Source: Litoreibacter roseus
GTDB lineage: Bacteria > Pseudomonadota > Alphaproteobacteria > Rhodobacterales > Rhodobacteraceae
Reading direction: 5' to 3'
Length of the DNA stretch: 64,000 nt
Assembly (NCBI RefSeq): GCF_009811795.1
Contig: NZ_BLJE01000002.1
Span: forward strand, 124,001-188,000
Below, piece by piece: positions 41,480 through 51,860 of this stretch. Every line of letters starts with the position of its first letter. The first letter of the stretch is position 1. Below the pieces are notes generated by a model, which was not told where the DNA came from, made no database searches, and was given only the letters and a program-made list of their open reading frames with translations. Both the position numbers and the translations under genes were made by a program.

Positions 41480-42313
41480 TTGAAAGTCGCTCTGCTTCAG
41501 ATCTGTTCCTCCGACGACCCGGCTGAAAACCTAGGCATGGTCACGGGGCAAATCGACCAGGCCGCAAAGGCGGGCGCGACCTTCATTCTGACGCCTGAAG
41601 TCACCAACTGCGTCTCGACCAGCCGCACCCATCAGATGCAGGTGCTGCGCCCTCAGGCGGACGATCCAACGCTCAAGGCGTTGCAGGCCGAAGCGGCCCG
41701 CCACGGCATCTGGCTTCTGATCGGGTCCCTCGCGTTGAAAACAGATGACCCGGACGGGCGCTTTGCAAACCGTAGCTTTCTGATTGATCCGTCCGGCAGG
41801 ATCACAGCCCACTACGACAAGATCCATATGTTCGACGTGAACATCTCGGAAACCGAGGCTTATCACGAATCGAAAGGCTACCGACCCGGCACCTCCGCCA
41901 CGCTCGCCCGTACGGACATCGGCACCATCGGTCTAACCATCTGTTACGACCTCAGGTTTCCCCATCTCTACCGTGATCTGGCTCAAGCCGGGGCCCAGAT
42001 CATAACTGTCCCCTCCGCTTTTTCCCCCGTAACCGGCGCCGCCCATTGGGAACCGCTCCTACGCGCTCGTGCCATCGAAACCGGTTGCTTCATTCTGGCC
42101 CCTGCGCAAACCGGAACGCACAGCGCAACGCGCGGCAAGCCCCGGAAAACCTATGGCCACAGCATGGTCATCGCCCCATGGGGCGACGTGCTCTCACAGG
42201 CTGAAAACGGCCCCGAAATCCTCTACGCGACGCTTGATTTGAGCCAAGTTGAGGCCGCGCGACAGAAAGTCCCCTCACTTACGCATGATCGCGGTTATAC
42301 TGCGCCATTATGA
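41480..42313 (+). CDS. Carbon-nitrogen hydrolase (Nit/nitrilase family)
   Basis: 277 residues, TTG start 3 bp after the grxC stop. Glu-Lys-Cys triad in ILTPEVTN, HYDKIHMFDV and GLTICYDLRFP. The family closest in pattern is Nit1/NitFhit-type deaminated-glutathione amidase, which would fit its glutaredoxin neighbour; this substrate is inferred. Stop overlaps the MarR start by 4 bp. Confidence 0.92.
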   Translation: MKVALLQICSSDDPAENLGMVTGQIDQAAKAGATFILTPEVTNCVSTSRTHQMQVLRPQADDPTLKALQAEAARHGIWLLIGSLALKTDDPDGRFANRSFLIDPSGRITAHYDKIHMFDVNISETEAYHESKGYRPGTSATLARTDIGTIGLTICYDLRFPHLYRDLAQAGAQIITVPSAFSPVTGAAHWEPLLRARAIETGCFILAPAQTGTHSATRGKPRKTYGHSMVIAPWGDVLSQAENGPEILYATLDLSQVEAARQKVPSLTHDRGYTAPL

Positions 42314-42765
42314 CAGACACCAAAGCCGCAGGCTCCGACACATTGGCCGTCTCGCTCTTCAGCGAGATCTTCATGGCCGACCAACTGGCACGGAACCGAC
42401 TGAGCAAGGTTTTACCCAAAGGGATGGAGCTGTCGCATTTCTCGGTTCTGAACCATCTGGCCAGCTTGCAGGACCCGAAAACCCCTGCACAGCTGGCGCA
42501 GACCTTCAGTCTGACGAAGGGCGCTATGACCAACACGCTCAGCCGTCTGGAATGGGCGGGCCACATCCATGTGACGCCCGATTGGAACGACGCACGGCGC
42601 AAGCAGGTGACGATCAGCCCGGCCGGGCGATCTGCACGGGACGCCGCCGTCGCTGCGATTGCACCGGTAATTTCCGAGATCGTGACCACTATCGGACAGG
42701 ACAAAGTCCGCGCCAGCCTACCTGTTCTCCGCGAATTGCGCCTGCGTCTGGCGCAAGAGGACTAA
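42310..42765 (+). CDS. MarR-family transcriptional regulator
   Basis: 151 residues. Winged helix with [20 protein letters not shown] as recognition region and [17 protein letters not shown] as wing. Last gene of the comF run; its stop overlaps the stop of the convergent ubiG. Target genes are unknown. Confidence 0.92.
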   Translation: MTDTKAAGSDTLAVSLFSEIFMADQLARNRLSKVLPKGMELSHFSVLNHLASLQDPKTPAQLAQTFSLTKGAMTNTLSRLEWAGHIHVTPDWNDARRKQVTISPAGRSARDAAVAAIAPVISEIVTTIGQDKVRASLPVLRELRLRLAQED

Positions 42766-43499
42766 GCAGGCTTCAAACTGGTCGTCACGTAGTTCACCGT
42801 CAGATCCCGGTCGGACAAAGACCAACTCCACGCAACAGGGTTGAAGACAAACCCCTTGCGATCAACAGGCTCTAACCCCGCCTTGGACAGCAGATCGAAC
42901 AGCTCATCGGGCGTGATGAACTTGGACCATTCGTGTGTCCCTTTGGGCAACCAGCGCATCACGTATTCCGCGCCCAGAATGGCCACGACGAAGCTTTTGG
43001 GATTTCGATTGATGGTGGAGCACGTCATCAACCCACCGGGCTTCAGCAGATCGGCGCACGCCGTCAGATAGGCCAGCGGATCGGCCACGTGCTCGACCAC
43101 TTCCATATTCAGAACCGCATCGAACTGCTCACCCGCCGCGGCAAGCGCCTCCGCTGTTGTGTGGCGATAGTCAATCTGGAGCCCCGATTGATCCGCATGC
43201 ACCTGCGCCACAGGAATGTTGCGCTCCGCGGCGTCCGCGCCCACCACGTCCGCCCCCAGCCGCGCCATCGGTTCCGACAGCAAACCACCGCCGCACCCGA
43301 TATCGAGGATGCGCAAGCCATCAAAAGGTTTGGGCGCATCCAGATCCCGGTCGAACTCCGCCGCGATCTGACGGGTGATGTAATCCAGCCGGCATGGGTT
43401 GAGCATATGCAAAGGCTTGAACTTACCGTTGGGATCCCACCATTCTGCGGCCATCGCCTCAAACTTTGCTATCTCGGCGGTATCGACTGTGGTGGTCAT
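42762..43499 (-). CDS. ubiG: Ubiquinone biosynthesis O-methyltransferase UbiG
   Basis: 245 residues from ATG 43499; an upstream frame to 43571 would overlap the pip promoter. Motifs: [22 protein letters not shown] site [32 protein letters not shown], and C-terminal [14 protein letters not shown]. It performs both O-methylations in ubiquinone synthesis. Divergent from pip. Confidence 0.97.
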   Translation of the reverse strand: MTTTVDTAEIAKFEAMAAEWWDPNGKFKPLHMLNPCRLDYITRQIAAEFDRDLDAPKPFDGLRILDIGCGGGLLSEPMARLGADVVGADAAERNIPVAQVHADQSGLQIDYRHTTAEALAAAGEQFDAVLNMEVVEHVADPLAYLTACADLLKPGGLMTCSTINRNPKSFVVAILGAEYVMRWLPKGTHEWSKFITPDELFDLLSKAGLEPVDRKGFVFNPVAWSWSLSDRDLTVNYVTTSLKPA

Positions 43500-43569
43500 C
43501 GGGCTTAACCTTTCGGTAGATTTCGTTTTCGGCATGGTGCGCGCGCGTCCTCGAGTTATATAGGACTGC

Positions 43570-44559
43570 ATGGACAGATCGGCAGTACAAAACCGCGCAG
43601 CGGCGCATCTCTACCCCTCCATCGACCCGTTCGATCAGCGGATGCTCGATGTAGGCGACGGTCACCGCATCTATGTTGAACAATGCGGCAATCCCGATGG
43701 CATCCCCGTGGTCGTGCTGCATGGCGGTCCGGGCGGCGGATGCAGCCCTGCCATGCGCCGGTATTTCGACCCGGCCGAATACCGCGTCGTTTTGTTTGAT
43801 CAGCGGGGATGTGGACGGTCCAAACCCCACGCCAGCGTCAGCGACAACACCACGTGGCACCTGATCCGAGACATCGAACATATCCGCGAAACCTTCGGCA
43901 TTGATCGCTGGGCGGTCTTCGGCGGCAGTTGGGGCGCGACGCTTGCGCTGCTCTATGCGCAAAGCCATCCGGACAGGGCGGCCTATCTGATGCTGCGTGG
44001 CGTGTTCCTGATGACCCAGACCGAGCTGGACTGGTTTTATGGCGGTGGCGCCGGGCGGTTTTTCCCGGAACGCTGGAAGGCCTTCACCGATCTGATCCCC
44101 GAGGACGAGCGCGACGACATGATTGCGGCCTACCACCGCAGGCTTTTTTCCGGCGATCTGCCACTCGAGACCCGCTATGCCCGCGCATGGGCCGGGTGGG
44201 AGAATGCGCTGGCGGCACTTCATTCCGACGGTCCCGCAGGCGACAGCCCGGCAGATTACGCGCGCGCCTTCGCCCGGCTCGAGAACCACTACTTCACGAA
44301 CAAGGGCTTTCTGGAACGCGACGGCCAGATCATAGCCAACCGCGACGCCATCGCCCATATCCCGGCCAGCATCGTGCAGGGCCGCTACGACATTATCTGC
44401 CCACCGGTTTCGGCCTATAATCTGGTTCAAGGGTGGTCCAAGGCGCGGCTGCATATGATCAAGGCCGCAGGTCACGCCCTGTCAGAGCCGGGGATCACGG
44501 CAGAACTGATCCGCATCACCAACATGCTGCGCCAAAACCCCGCGGATTACGGGCTATAG
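43570..44559 (+). CDS. pip: Proline iminopeptidase
   Basis: 329 residues. Alpha/beta hydrolase S33: [33 protein letters not shown], nucleophile elbow [15 protein letters not shown], Asp in GRYDIICPP and His in AAGHALSE. It releases N-terminal proline from peptides in the cytoplasm, a possible partner of the peptide ABC operon that follows 91 bp later. Confidence 0.96.
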   Translation: MDRSAVQNRAAAHLYPSIDPFDQRMLDVGDGHRIYVEQCGNPDGIPVVVLHGGPGGGCSPAMRRYFDPAEYRVVLFDQRGCGRSKPHASVSDNTTWHLIRDIEHIRETFGIDRWAVFGGSWGATLALLYAQSHPDRAAYLMLRGVFLMTQTELDWFYGGGAGRFFPERWKAFTDLIPEDERDDMIAAYHRRLFSGDLPLETRYARAWAGWENALAALHSDGPAGDSPADYARAFARLENHYFTNKGFLERDGQIIANRDAIAHIPASIVQGRYDIICPPVSAYNLVQGWSKARLHMIKAAGHALSEPGITAELIRITNMLRQNPADYGL

Positions 44560-44650
44560 CATCCAAAACCGACATCGGCGTGTCGGAAACACTTTACTTG
44601 CCATACCAACCCCGTACGATCTCCACCAACGACGGGGACCAACTTCACAC

Positions 44651-45649
44651 GTGCTATTGCTCTTAAGGATCATTTTGCAACGCCTTCTCCTTGGCCTTGT
44701 CACCCTTGTCGTCGTCTCGATCATCATCTTCACTGCCGTAAACCTTCTGCCCGGTGATTTCGCGCAAGCAATTCTGGGGCAGGGCGCCACGGAAGAGGCG
44801 ATCGCCGGGATTCGTGAACAGCTGGGCCTCAACCAAAGCCCCGTCACACGCTATTTTCAATGGCTGTCCGGTGTGCTGCAGGGCGATCTGGGTGTCCCGC
44901 TCAGCCAAGCCATGATGCAAAGCTTTTCCGGTGCTTCAACCGGCGGCAATGTGATTACCGTGGCGGAACAAATCGGTCCGCGCCTCAGCAACACACTCTT
45001 TCTGGCCGGGGTCAGCGCCGCGATCGCTGTGCCGCTTTCGATCACGCTGGGTGTTCTGACCGCACTCTATCGCAACACGGCCTTCGACAAGGCCATGAAC
45101 ATCTCGACCCTGTCCGCGATTTCCAGCCCCGAGTTCTTTCTGGCCTATATCCTGATCCTGTTTCTTGCTGTGCTGAACCCGATCTTCCCGTCGCTCAGCA
45201 ATATCTTTCCGGGGATGGAGTTCAGCGAACGCCTGAACAAGACCATGCTGCCAGCGCTGACGCTGACCCTCGCCGTAACCGCTCAGATGATGCGCATGAC
45301 GCGCGCCGCGCTGATCAACCTTCTGGCCGCGCCTTACATCGAAATGGCCCGCCTGAAAGGTCTCAGCCCCATGCGGGTGATCGTGAAACACGCGCTTCCC
45401 AACGCCATGGCCCCCATCATCACCGTCGTCGCCCTGAACCTCGCCTATCTTGTGACAGGCGTTGTGGTTGTCGAGGTGGTGTTCGTCTATCCCGGCATCG
45501 GACAACTGTTCGTGGACAGCGTGAAGACCCGTGACATTCCCGTTGTCCAAGCCTGCTGCCTGATCTTTGCGGCGGTCTATATTCTTTTGAACCTCACCGC
45601 TGATATTCTGTCTATCCTGTCCAACCCCCGGTTGAGGCATCCGAAATGA
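44651..45649 (+). CDS. ABC transporter permease, DppB/OppB type
   Basis: 332 residues, GTG start. Six predicted membrane helices; N-terminal LLPGDFAQAILG and EQLGLNQSPVTRYFQWL motif of the DppB class, and the EAA loop EMARLKGLSPMRVIVKHALPNA. Forms the inner-membrane channel with the next permease. First gene of a four-gene operon; stop overlaps the next start by 4 bp. Confidence 0.94.
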   Translation: MLLLLRIILQRLLLGLVTLVVVSIIIFTAVNLLPGDFAQAILGQGATEEAIAGIREQLGLNQSPVTRYFQWLSGVLQGDLGVPLSQAMMQSFSGASTGGNVITVAEQIGPRLSNTLFLAGVSAAIAVPLSITLGVLTALYRNTAFDKAMNISTLSAISSPEFFLAYILILFLAVLNPIFPSLSNIFPGMEFSERLNKTMLPALTLTLAVTAQMMRMTRAALINLLAAPYIEMARLKGLSPMRVIVKHALPNAMAPIITVVALNLAYLVTGVVVVEVVFVYPGIGQLFVDSVKTRDIPVVQACCLIFAAVYILLNLTADILSILSNPRLRHPK

Positions 45650-46917
45650 GCACGGTGTTCGGGGCGATAAACGCAGCACTTGATGCGGTGGTCACGGCGA
45701 TTTTTTCGGGTCTTGGCCTTCTGGTGCCCGCCGTCTATGCAGCGCAGCCGTTCTGGATCCGCGCCTTGATCGCTTTGGCCGCCATCGGCGTCGCCGGGTG
45801 GATGTTCCGGAAGATTGGACAGGTTTTGAGCAAGAATAGACCCTATTTTCGCGACATGACCTTCGGTGTCGCCTATGGGTTCGCCTTCGCCGTGTGGGCC
45901 TTGGGCGCAACGGCACACCTCTTCTTCATTGTGGAAAACCCGTTCTTCCGCTGGGCCATACAATTGCTGATCGTCTTCGCTATCGCGGCCTTTCTATTCC
46001 GGCTTCTGGGCCGGGGCGTAGGCACCACCGGCAGCCGCAAGCTGTTCCGCGGGATGCCCCTGACTGCAGCCTTCGGCATCCTGATCATCCTGATCTATGC
46101 CTTTGTTGCAATCTTCGCCGCAGCCATCGCGCCCTACGGACAAGAACAGGTGCTGGCCAATGCAAACATTGTCCCCGGCGGCAATCCCGCAACGGGGGGC
46201 GACCCAGCCTATCCTCTTGGAACCGATCAGATCGGGCGGGATATCCTCAGCCGATTGATCTTCGGCGCGCAAAACACCGTGGGCATCGCGTTTGTGACGA
46301 CCTGTCTGGCGTTCTTCCTCGGCGGCTCGCTCGGGTTTCTGGCCGCGACCTTGGGCGGATGGCTTGACCAATTGCTCAGCCGCATTGTCGATGCGCTCAT
46401 GGCCATTCCCGCGCTGATCTTCGCGCTGTTGCTGATGACCATCGCGACGGCCTACGCCCAAGGCGAACGGACGCAAGTCACACTCTATATGATCCTGATC
46501 ATCGCCGTGATCGACTCCACCCGTGTGTTCCGCCTGTCTCGCGCGGTTGGGCAAAGCATCGTCGTCATGGACTACATCGAGGCCGCCCGCCTGCGCGGCG
46601 AAGGTCTGGGATACCTCGTGTTTCGCGAGATGTTGCCCAACGCCTACGCGCCACTGTTGGCCGAGTTCGGCCTGCGCTTCTGCTTTGTCTTCCTGACCAT
46701 CGCGTCGCTCAGCTTTCTGGGCGTGGGCATTCAACCCCCTTTCGCCGACTGGGGCACCATGGTGCGGGACCTGTCGCAATTCATCAACTTTGCCGCCTTC
46801 GCCCCAAACGTCGCCGTCACACCACTTTTGGCGGCGGGCGCAATCGCTCTTCTGACCGTGGCCGTCAATTTTGTGGTCGACTGGATGCTGCACAGATCAT
46901 CGGGCCTGAAGGAATGA
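45646..46917 (+). CDS. ABC transporter permease, DppC/OppC type, N-terminally extended
   Basis: 423 residues, longer than the usual ~290. An extra N-terminal region of about 130 residues with at least three hydrophobic segments precedes the DppC core (PLGTDQIGRDILSRLIFGAQNT and EAARLRGEGLGYLVFREMLPNAY as EAA loop). Similar long forms occur in Rhodobacterales. Overlaps both neighbours by 4 bp. Confidence 0.93.
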   Translation: MSTVFGAINAALDAVVTAIFSGLGLLVPAVYAAQPFWIRALIALAAIGVAGWMFRKIGQVLSKNRPYFRDMTFGVAYGFAFAVWALGATAHLFFIVENPFFRWAIQLLIVFAIAAFLFRLLGRGVGTTGSRKLFRGMPLTAAFGILIILIYAFVAIFAAAIAPYGQEQVLANANIVPGGNPATGGDPAYPLGTDQIGRDILSRLIFGAQNTVGIAFVTTCLAFFLGGSLGFLAATLGGWLDQLLSRIVDALMAIPALIFALLLMTIATAYAQGERTQVTLYMILIIAVIDSTRVFRLSRAVGQSIVVMDYIEAARLRGEGLGYLVFREMLPNAYAPLLAEFGLRFCFVFLTIASLSFLGVGIQPPFADWGTMVRDLSQFINFAAFAPNVAVTPLLAAGAIALLTVAVNFVVDWMLHRSSGLKE

Positions 46918-48557
46918 GCCAGCTGCTCAGGATACGCGATCTCAAGATCGAAGGCCGATCCGACGAGACATGGGTGCCCATCATCAACGGCGTCGATCTG
47001 GATCTCGACCGGGGGCAGGTGCTGGGCCTCATCGGGGAATCCGGCGCAGGCAAGTCAACGATTGGACTGGCCGCAATGGGCTTTGTGCGCGACGGCATCC
47101 GCATCTCGAACGGTACCGTGGAATTTGACGGCACCGATCTGGTCAAAGCGTCCGCCAGTCAAAAGCGCGCGCTTCTGGGAAAGCGAATTGCCTATGTCGC
47201 CCAGTCTGCCGCTGCCAGCTTTAACCCGGCCCACAAGCTGATCGATCAACATATCGAAGCACCCACCCAGCACAACGTCCAAAACCGTAAGGACAGCATA
47301 GAGGACGGGATCGACCTGTACCGCCGTCTGCGTCTACCCGATCCGGACCAAATCGGCTTTCGCTACCCCCATCAGGTCTCGGGCGGGCAGCTTCAGCGCG
47401 CCATGACGGCGATGGCTATGTCCTGCCGCCCCGATCTCATTATCTTCGACGAGCCGACAACTGCCCTTGATGTGACCACCCAGATCGAGGTTCTCGCCGC
47501 CATCCGCAAGATCGTGGACGATTTCGGCACGGCGGCAATCTACATCACCCATGACCTGGCCGTCGTCGCCCAGATGGCCGACAAGATTAAAGTGCTGCTC
47601 AAGGGCAACGAGGTGGAAGAGGCCGAGACCCACCAAATGCTGTCCCACCCGAAGGAAGAGTATACGAAATCCCTCTGGGCCGTGCGCGGGTTTGAACGCC
47701 CCGCAAAGCCAGCCGTTCAGACAAGCGCCACGCCAGTCATTCGCGTCGATCACGTCACCGCGGCCTATGGCGACGTCAAAGTCTTGCACGATGTCAGCTT
47801 CGATATGCACGAAGGGCGTACCGTCGCAGTGGTGGGCGAGTCCGGCTCCGGCAAATCTACGGCGGCCCGCTGCATCACGGGGCTATTGCCACCACTGTCC
47901 GGTCAAATCCTTCTGGACGGTGCGCGTTTGGCCCCCAGCTACAAGACCCGCGACAAGATGCAATTGCGCCAGGTTCAGATGATCTACCAGATGGCCGACA
48001 CCGCTCTGAACCCGCGCAAGACCATCGGCGAAATCATCGGACGCCCGGTGCAATTCTACATGGGGCTGTCCGGCACGGAATTACGCCGCCGGATCGAGGA
48101 TCTTCTGGCCGAGATCGAACTGGAGCCCTCACAATTCATCGACCGCCTGCCATCTGAACTGTCCGGTGGTCAGAAGCAGCGCATCGGCATCGCCCGCGCC
48201 TTGGCCGCAGAGCCAAAATTCATCATCTGTGACGAGGTCACATCGGCCCTCGACCAGCTGGTGGCCGAGGGTATTTTGAAACTTCTGGCGAAGCTGCAGG
48301 ATGAGTTGAAACTGACCTACATGTTCATCACCCACGATCTGGCGACGGTGAAGGCCATCGCCGACGAGGTGGTCGTGATGAAGGACGGCGAGGTGGTCGA
48401 ACACGGTCCCAAAGCCGATATGTTCACGCCACCACACCACCCCTACACGGATTTACTGCTCAGTTCGGTGCCGGAAATGGACCCGGACTGGCTGACCAAC
48501 CTCTTGGCCGAACGGGGAGTTGATAACATCGGGGATGCCGCAGTTGATAAGATGTAA
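46914..48557 (+). CDS. Peptide-type ABC transporter ATP-binding protein, two fused NBDs
   Basis: 547 residues equal to DppD plus DppF in one chain. First NBD: Walker A GESGAGKSTIG, signature VSGGQLQRAM, Walker B LIIFDEPTTALD. Second NBD: GESGSGKSTAAR, LSGGQKQRIGIARAL, FIICDEVTSALD, where Val replaces the usual Pro after the Walker B Glu. Powers uptake through the two preceding permeases. Confidence 0.95.
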   Translation: MSQLLRIRDLKIEGRSDETWVPIINGVDLDLDRGQVLGLIGESGAGKSTIGLAAMGFVRDGIRISNGTVEFDGTDLVKASASQKRALLGKRIAYVAQSAAASFNPAHKLIDQHIEAPTQHNVQNRKDSIEDGIDLYRRLRLPDPDQIGFRYPHQVSGGQLQRAMTAMAMSCRPDLIIFDEPTTALDVTTQIEVLAAIRKIVDDFGTAAIYITHDLAVVAQMADKIKVLLKGNEVEEAETHQMLSHPKEEYTKSLWAVRGFERPAKPAVQTSATPVIRVDHVTAAYGDVKVLHDVSFDMHEGRTVAVVGESGSGKSTAARCITGLLPPLSGQILLDGARLAPSYKTRDKMQLRQVQMIYQMADTALNPRKTIGEIIGRPVQFYMGLSGTELRRRIEDLLAEIELEPSQFIDRLPSELSGGQKQRIGIARALAAEPKFIICDEVTSALDQLVAEGILKLLAKLQDELKLTYMFITHDLATVKAIADEVVVMKDGEVVEHGPKADMFTPPHHPYTDLLLSSVPEMDPDWLTNLLAERGVDNIGDAAVDKM

Positions 48558-48617
48558 AGCGAATCGCCCCGCCTACCGCGTAACACGAATTCAGAAATAA
48601 TCAGGGAGACTATCCAA

Positions 48618-50162
48618 ATGTCGCAATTTTCCAGACGTAATCTGCTGAAAACCGGTGTCGCCGCCGGTGTTCTGGCAGCCACCGGCCTGCCCGTTCGGGC
48701 ACAAGCAAAACGGGGCGGTCGGCTCAGATTGGGTCTGGCAGGGGCCAACACGTCTGACAGTTGGGATGGACGCACCCACTCCGATACGTTCATGATCGCT
48801 GGCGCCCATGGCTGCGTTTTCGACTGCCTAACCGAGGTCGCCGCCGATGGCACCCTGAAAGGCGAATTGGCCGAAAGCTGGGAAGCCACCGCAGACGCCA
48901 AGACCTGGACCTTCAAGCTGCGTCAGGGCGTGACCTTCCACAACGGCAAGGCCTTCGGCGCTGATGACGTCATGGAATCGCTCAACATGCACACCGAAGA
49001 GGGCGCGAAATCCGCAGCCCAGCCCATTGTGTCCGCGATCACCGAGATGAAGAAGTTGGGCGAGCACGAGGTTCAGTTTACACTGGCCGCAGGTAATGCG
49101 GACTTCCCGTTCCTGCTGTCGGACTACCATATTCTGATGTATCCCGCTGGTCAGATAGAAGAGGCCATCGCCAAGGGCATCGGCACGGGTCTCTACAGCG
49201 TCGAGTCCTTTGACCCGGGCGTCCGATTCGTCGGAAAGCGCGTCGACAGCCACTACAAGGATGGCAGCGCCGGTTGGTTTGACGAGGTCGAATTCATCGC
49301 GATCAACGATGCATCCGCCCGGATGAATGCCCTGATGACCAACCAGGTCGATGTCGTGAATCGCGTTGATTTCAAGACGGAAGCGCTGATGAAGGCCAAC
49401 CCGATGGTCAACATCTTCGAGGTCACCGGCAACCAACACTACACCTTCCCGATGCAGGTAGCGGTAGAGCCCTTCAACGACATGAATGTCCGCCGCGCCC
49501 TGAAACACGCGATCAACCGCGACGAGCTGGTTCAGAAGATCCTGCAAGGTCACGGCCGCGTCGCCAATGACCATCCGATCGGCCCGGCCAACCAGTACTT
49601 TGCTGGCGATCTGGAGCAGAACAGCTACGATCTCGACAAGGTAAAATTCTATTTGAAAGAAGCCGGTCTCACGAGCCTTGATGTGAACCTCTCGGCCGCC
49701 AACGCAGCCTTTGCGGGCGCCATCGATGCGGCACAGCTCTATCAGGCCTCCGCCGCCGGAGCCGGCATCAACATCAATGTGGTGCAGGAACCCGACGACG
49801 GCTACTGGTCCAATGTCTGGCTGAAAAAGCCATGGTGCGCCTGCTACTGGTCGGGTCGCGCGACCGAAGACTGGATGTTCTCAACCGCCTATGAAACCGG
49901 CGTACCATGGAACGACACCGGTTGGGAGCAGGCCCGCTTCCAGGAGTTGCTGCTGTCCGCCCGCGCGGAACTCGACAGCGCGAAACGGCGCGAGATGTAC
50001 ACCGAAATGCAGATGATCATGTCGACCGAGGGCGGCACGGTGATCCCGATGTACGCCAACTATGTCGACGCGCATTCGACGAAGCTGACCAACACAGGCG
50101 AGATCGGAAATGTCTTCCAGTTGGACAGCTCCCGCCTCGCCGAACGCTGGTGGTTCGCGTAA
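48618..50162 (+). CDS. Extracellular solute-binding protein, family 5, Tat-exported
   Basis: 514 residues after AGGGAGA. Tat signal with SRRNLLKTGVAAGVLAATG. Family 5 (DppA/OppA) fold: LTEVAADGTLKGELAESWEA, WTFKLRQGVTFHNGK and NVRRALKHAINRDEL. Binds peptides or a related solute in the periplasm for the upstream permease/ATPase set; the substrate is not readable from sequence. Last gene before a strong terminator. Confidence 0.94.
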   Translation: MSQFSRRNLLKTGVAAGVLAATGLPVRAQAKRGGRLRLGLAGANTSDSWDGRTHSDTFMIAGAHGCVFDCLTEVAADGTLKGELAESWEATADAKTWTFKLRQGVTFHNGKAFGADDVMESLNMHTEEGAKSAAQPIVSAITEMKKLGEHEVQFTLAAGNADFPFLLSDYHILMYPAGQIEEAIAKGIGTGLYSVESFDPGVRFVGKRVDSHYKDGSAGWFDEVEFIAINDASARMNALMTNQVDVVNRVDFKTEALMKANPMVNIFEVTGNQHYTFPMQVAVEPFNDMNVRRALKHAINRDELVQKILQGHGRVANDHPIGPANQYFAGDLEQNSYDLDKVKFYLKEAGLTSLDVNLSAANAAFAGAIDAAQLYQASAAGAGININVVQEPDDGYWSNVWLKKPWCACYWSGRATEDWMFSTAYETGVPWNDTGWEQARFQELLLSARAELDSAKRREMYTEMQMIMSTEGGTVIPMYANYVDAHSTKLTNTGEIGNVFQLDSSRLAERWWFA

Positions 50163-50183
50163 ACGCCACCGCCATAAAACGAA

Positions 50184-50213
50184 AAGCCCCGCGTTATGCG
50201 GGGGTTTTTTTTG
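50184..50213 (+). terminator. Rho-independent terminator of the ABC operon
   Basis: AAGCCCCGC, loop GTTAT, GCGGGGGTTTTTTTT: a GC-rich stem directly followed by eight T residues, 22 bp after the solute-binding protein stop. Confidence 0.93.
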
Positions 50214-50255
50214 ATCAAGTCTGTCTGCGGTGAAAACGCACAGAGGTCGCCAACC

Positions 50256-50732
50256 TCAATCGAAGTCGATCAGGAGATGTTTGCTCGGTGTTCGTGCAAC
50301 GAATTCTTCTTCAATCCATCGAAGTAAACGTCTCTGTCCGCCAAATGCGACAAGGTCAGCAGCTTCTTTGAAGCTCACCCACCGAAACGCGCTGTGCTCA
50401 TGATTGAGTGTGACTTCGGCGGCGTTTTCGATGAACGCGACGAAGACGGGTGCAACGGTCACCGCATCGCGTTCCGCTTCGTAGAATTGCTCACAAATAT
50501 CAGCCGAATAAAACACATCCGGCTTCAGTCCGGTCTCTTCATACAGTTCACGCAACGCTGTTTGCCAGGCGGTCTCACCTTCTTCAATAGATCCAACGAC
50601 CTGACACCATTCGCCGATTAAAGTCTGCGTTCGCTTGAGAAGCAGAACTTCGTGCTGGGTCTCAGTTTTTCGAACAGCGACCAGCGATGCAAGGAAAGAC
50701 CTGATCGGAATTTCAGCCACGGACATATCCAA
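50256..50732 (-). CDS. Nudix hydrolase
   Basis: 158 residues. Complete Nudix box: GSIEEGETAWQTALREL continuing to YEETGL (about 47-69). Upstream VLLLKRTQTLIGEWCQVVG resembles dihydroneopterin triphosphate/dATP pyrophosphohydrolases, but specificity is not clear. Stands alone after the ABC operon terminator. Confidence 0.9.
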   Translation of the reverse strand: MDMSVAEIPIRSFLASLVAVRKTETQHEVLLLKRTQTLIGEWCQVVGSIEEGETAWQTALRELYEETGLKPDVFYSADICEQFYEAERDAVTVAPVFVAFIENAAEVTLNHEHSAFRWVSFKEAADLVAFGGQRRLLRWIEEEFVARTPSKHLLIDFD

Positions 50733-50834
50733 AATGATTTTTCGGCTCTGTCTACGGGCTCAGGATTGATAGGGAAAGTGCCGCTTCTGGCGGTAATCAA
50801 TCTGTCAGTTACCGGTTGCGGAACACCGCTGAGC

Positions 50835-51734
50835 CTATTCCGCTGGTGAAACCGAGGGCTGTTCAGCCTTGGAGGCTTGAACAACCTCCTTCGGGTTCGC
50901 CGGTCGACCTCTCAAGGCACCAACAAGCTTCGACCCATCCTCACGGATCAGTCGCGCCCATTCCTGGAACGGGTAGATGTAGATCAGGAAGGGGTTTTTG
51001 TCGGGAACACCGGTCTTCAACGCGCCCATGGGCACATCCTTGCAGGGACCGGGATGGTAGTAAGTCCCGAAAATTACATCGTAGATCGGCAGAACGTTCG
51101 CCAGGTTCTTACCGTAAGCCTCCGGTACATCCGCATGGTGCCAGCGGTGAAATACGGGCGAGGCCAGCACGTATCTGAACGGCCCATGGTCGAAATCCAG
51201 ATCCATATGAGTGTAAAAGCCCATAAACGTATAGAATATGATGACGACCGGCAGCGTCCCCGGCATCTGCAGCCACGTCAGAAGAATGATGTAGGACAGC
51301 GCCATGACGATTATTTCAAGGAAGTGGATCCGGTAAACGCTGAAAGCATTCACATGGGTGTCGGAATGGTGTGCCGCGTGGGTCGGCCAACCCCAGCGCG
51401 TGTGCATGATCCTATGGCTCCAGTAGTCCGCAAAGTCCTTCGCCGCGATCCCGATCAGGCAAGTCAGCAAAAATGGAACCCCCTCCCACGTATCGCTTGG
51501 AAGTGTCGGGATGCCCAGCGCAGCATAGATCTCTTGCATGAATGCGTTGATGTCGCGGACAAAATACAACGCGGCAAGCATGTTTCCGAAAGCGACGGTC
51601 AGCGTGGCCGCCGTGTTCTGGGCGGAATGCTTGCCCAGCTCGTCCCGCTTCTTGAAGAACAGATAGAGGGCCCAGGTCGCGATCAGCGCCATGAGAAATT
51701 CGACCTGCCAGGTGAGCCCTTGAATCCAGTTCAT
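50835..51734 (-). CDS. Sterol desaturase / fatty acid hydroxylase family protein
   Basis: 299 residues from ATG 51734 (an in-frame GTG at 51794 is less likely). Integral membrane di-iron protein: histidine boxes DYWSHRIMH, HAAHHSDTH and HRWHHADVP, with four or more hydrophobic segments. Such enzymes hydroxylate or desaturate lipids, for example carotenoids, fatty acids or hopanoids. The substrate is unknown; a second paralogue lies at 54631. Confidence 0.9.
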   Translation of the reverse strand: MNWIQGLTWQVEFLMALIATWALYLFFKKRDELGKHSAQNTAATLTVAFGNMLAALYFVRDINAFMQEIYAALGIPTLPSDTWEGVPFLLTCLIGIAAKDFADYWSHRIMHTRWGWPTHAAHHSDTHVNAFSVYRIHFLEIIVMALSYIILLTWLQMPGTLPVVIIFYTFMGFYTHMDLDFDHGPFRYVLASPVFHRWHHADVPEAYGKNLANVLPIYDVIFGTYYHPGPCKDVPMGALKTGVPDKNPFLIYIYPFQEWARLIREDGSKLVGALRGRPANPKEVVQASKAEQPSVSPAE

Positions 51735-51860
51735 GTCACGCCGACCGATCAAAAAAACTAGGGCGGTCGGCCCATGCCTGTCGCCAATGTTCACACTTTG
51801 TTAACTAAATCCGGCGGTTCTGCGTCTGCTTTCTGTCAGGAATGTGCCGACATGGCGGCA

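Noticed and set aside
50877-51761. Open frame of 294 codons opposite the sterol desaturase
   Set aside because: Mirror of the histidine-box membrane protein, without recognisable domains.
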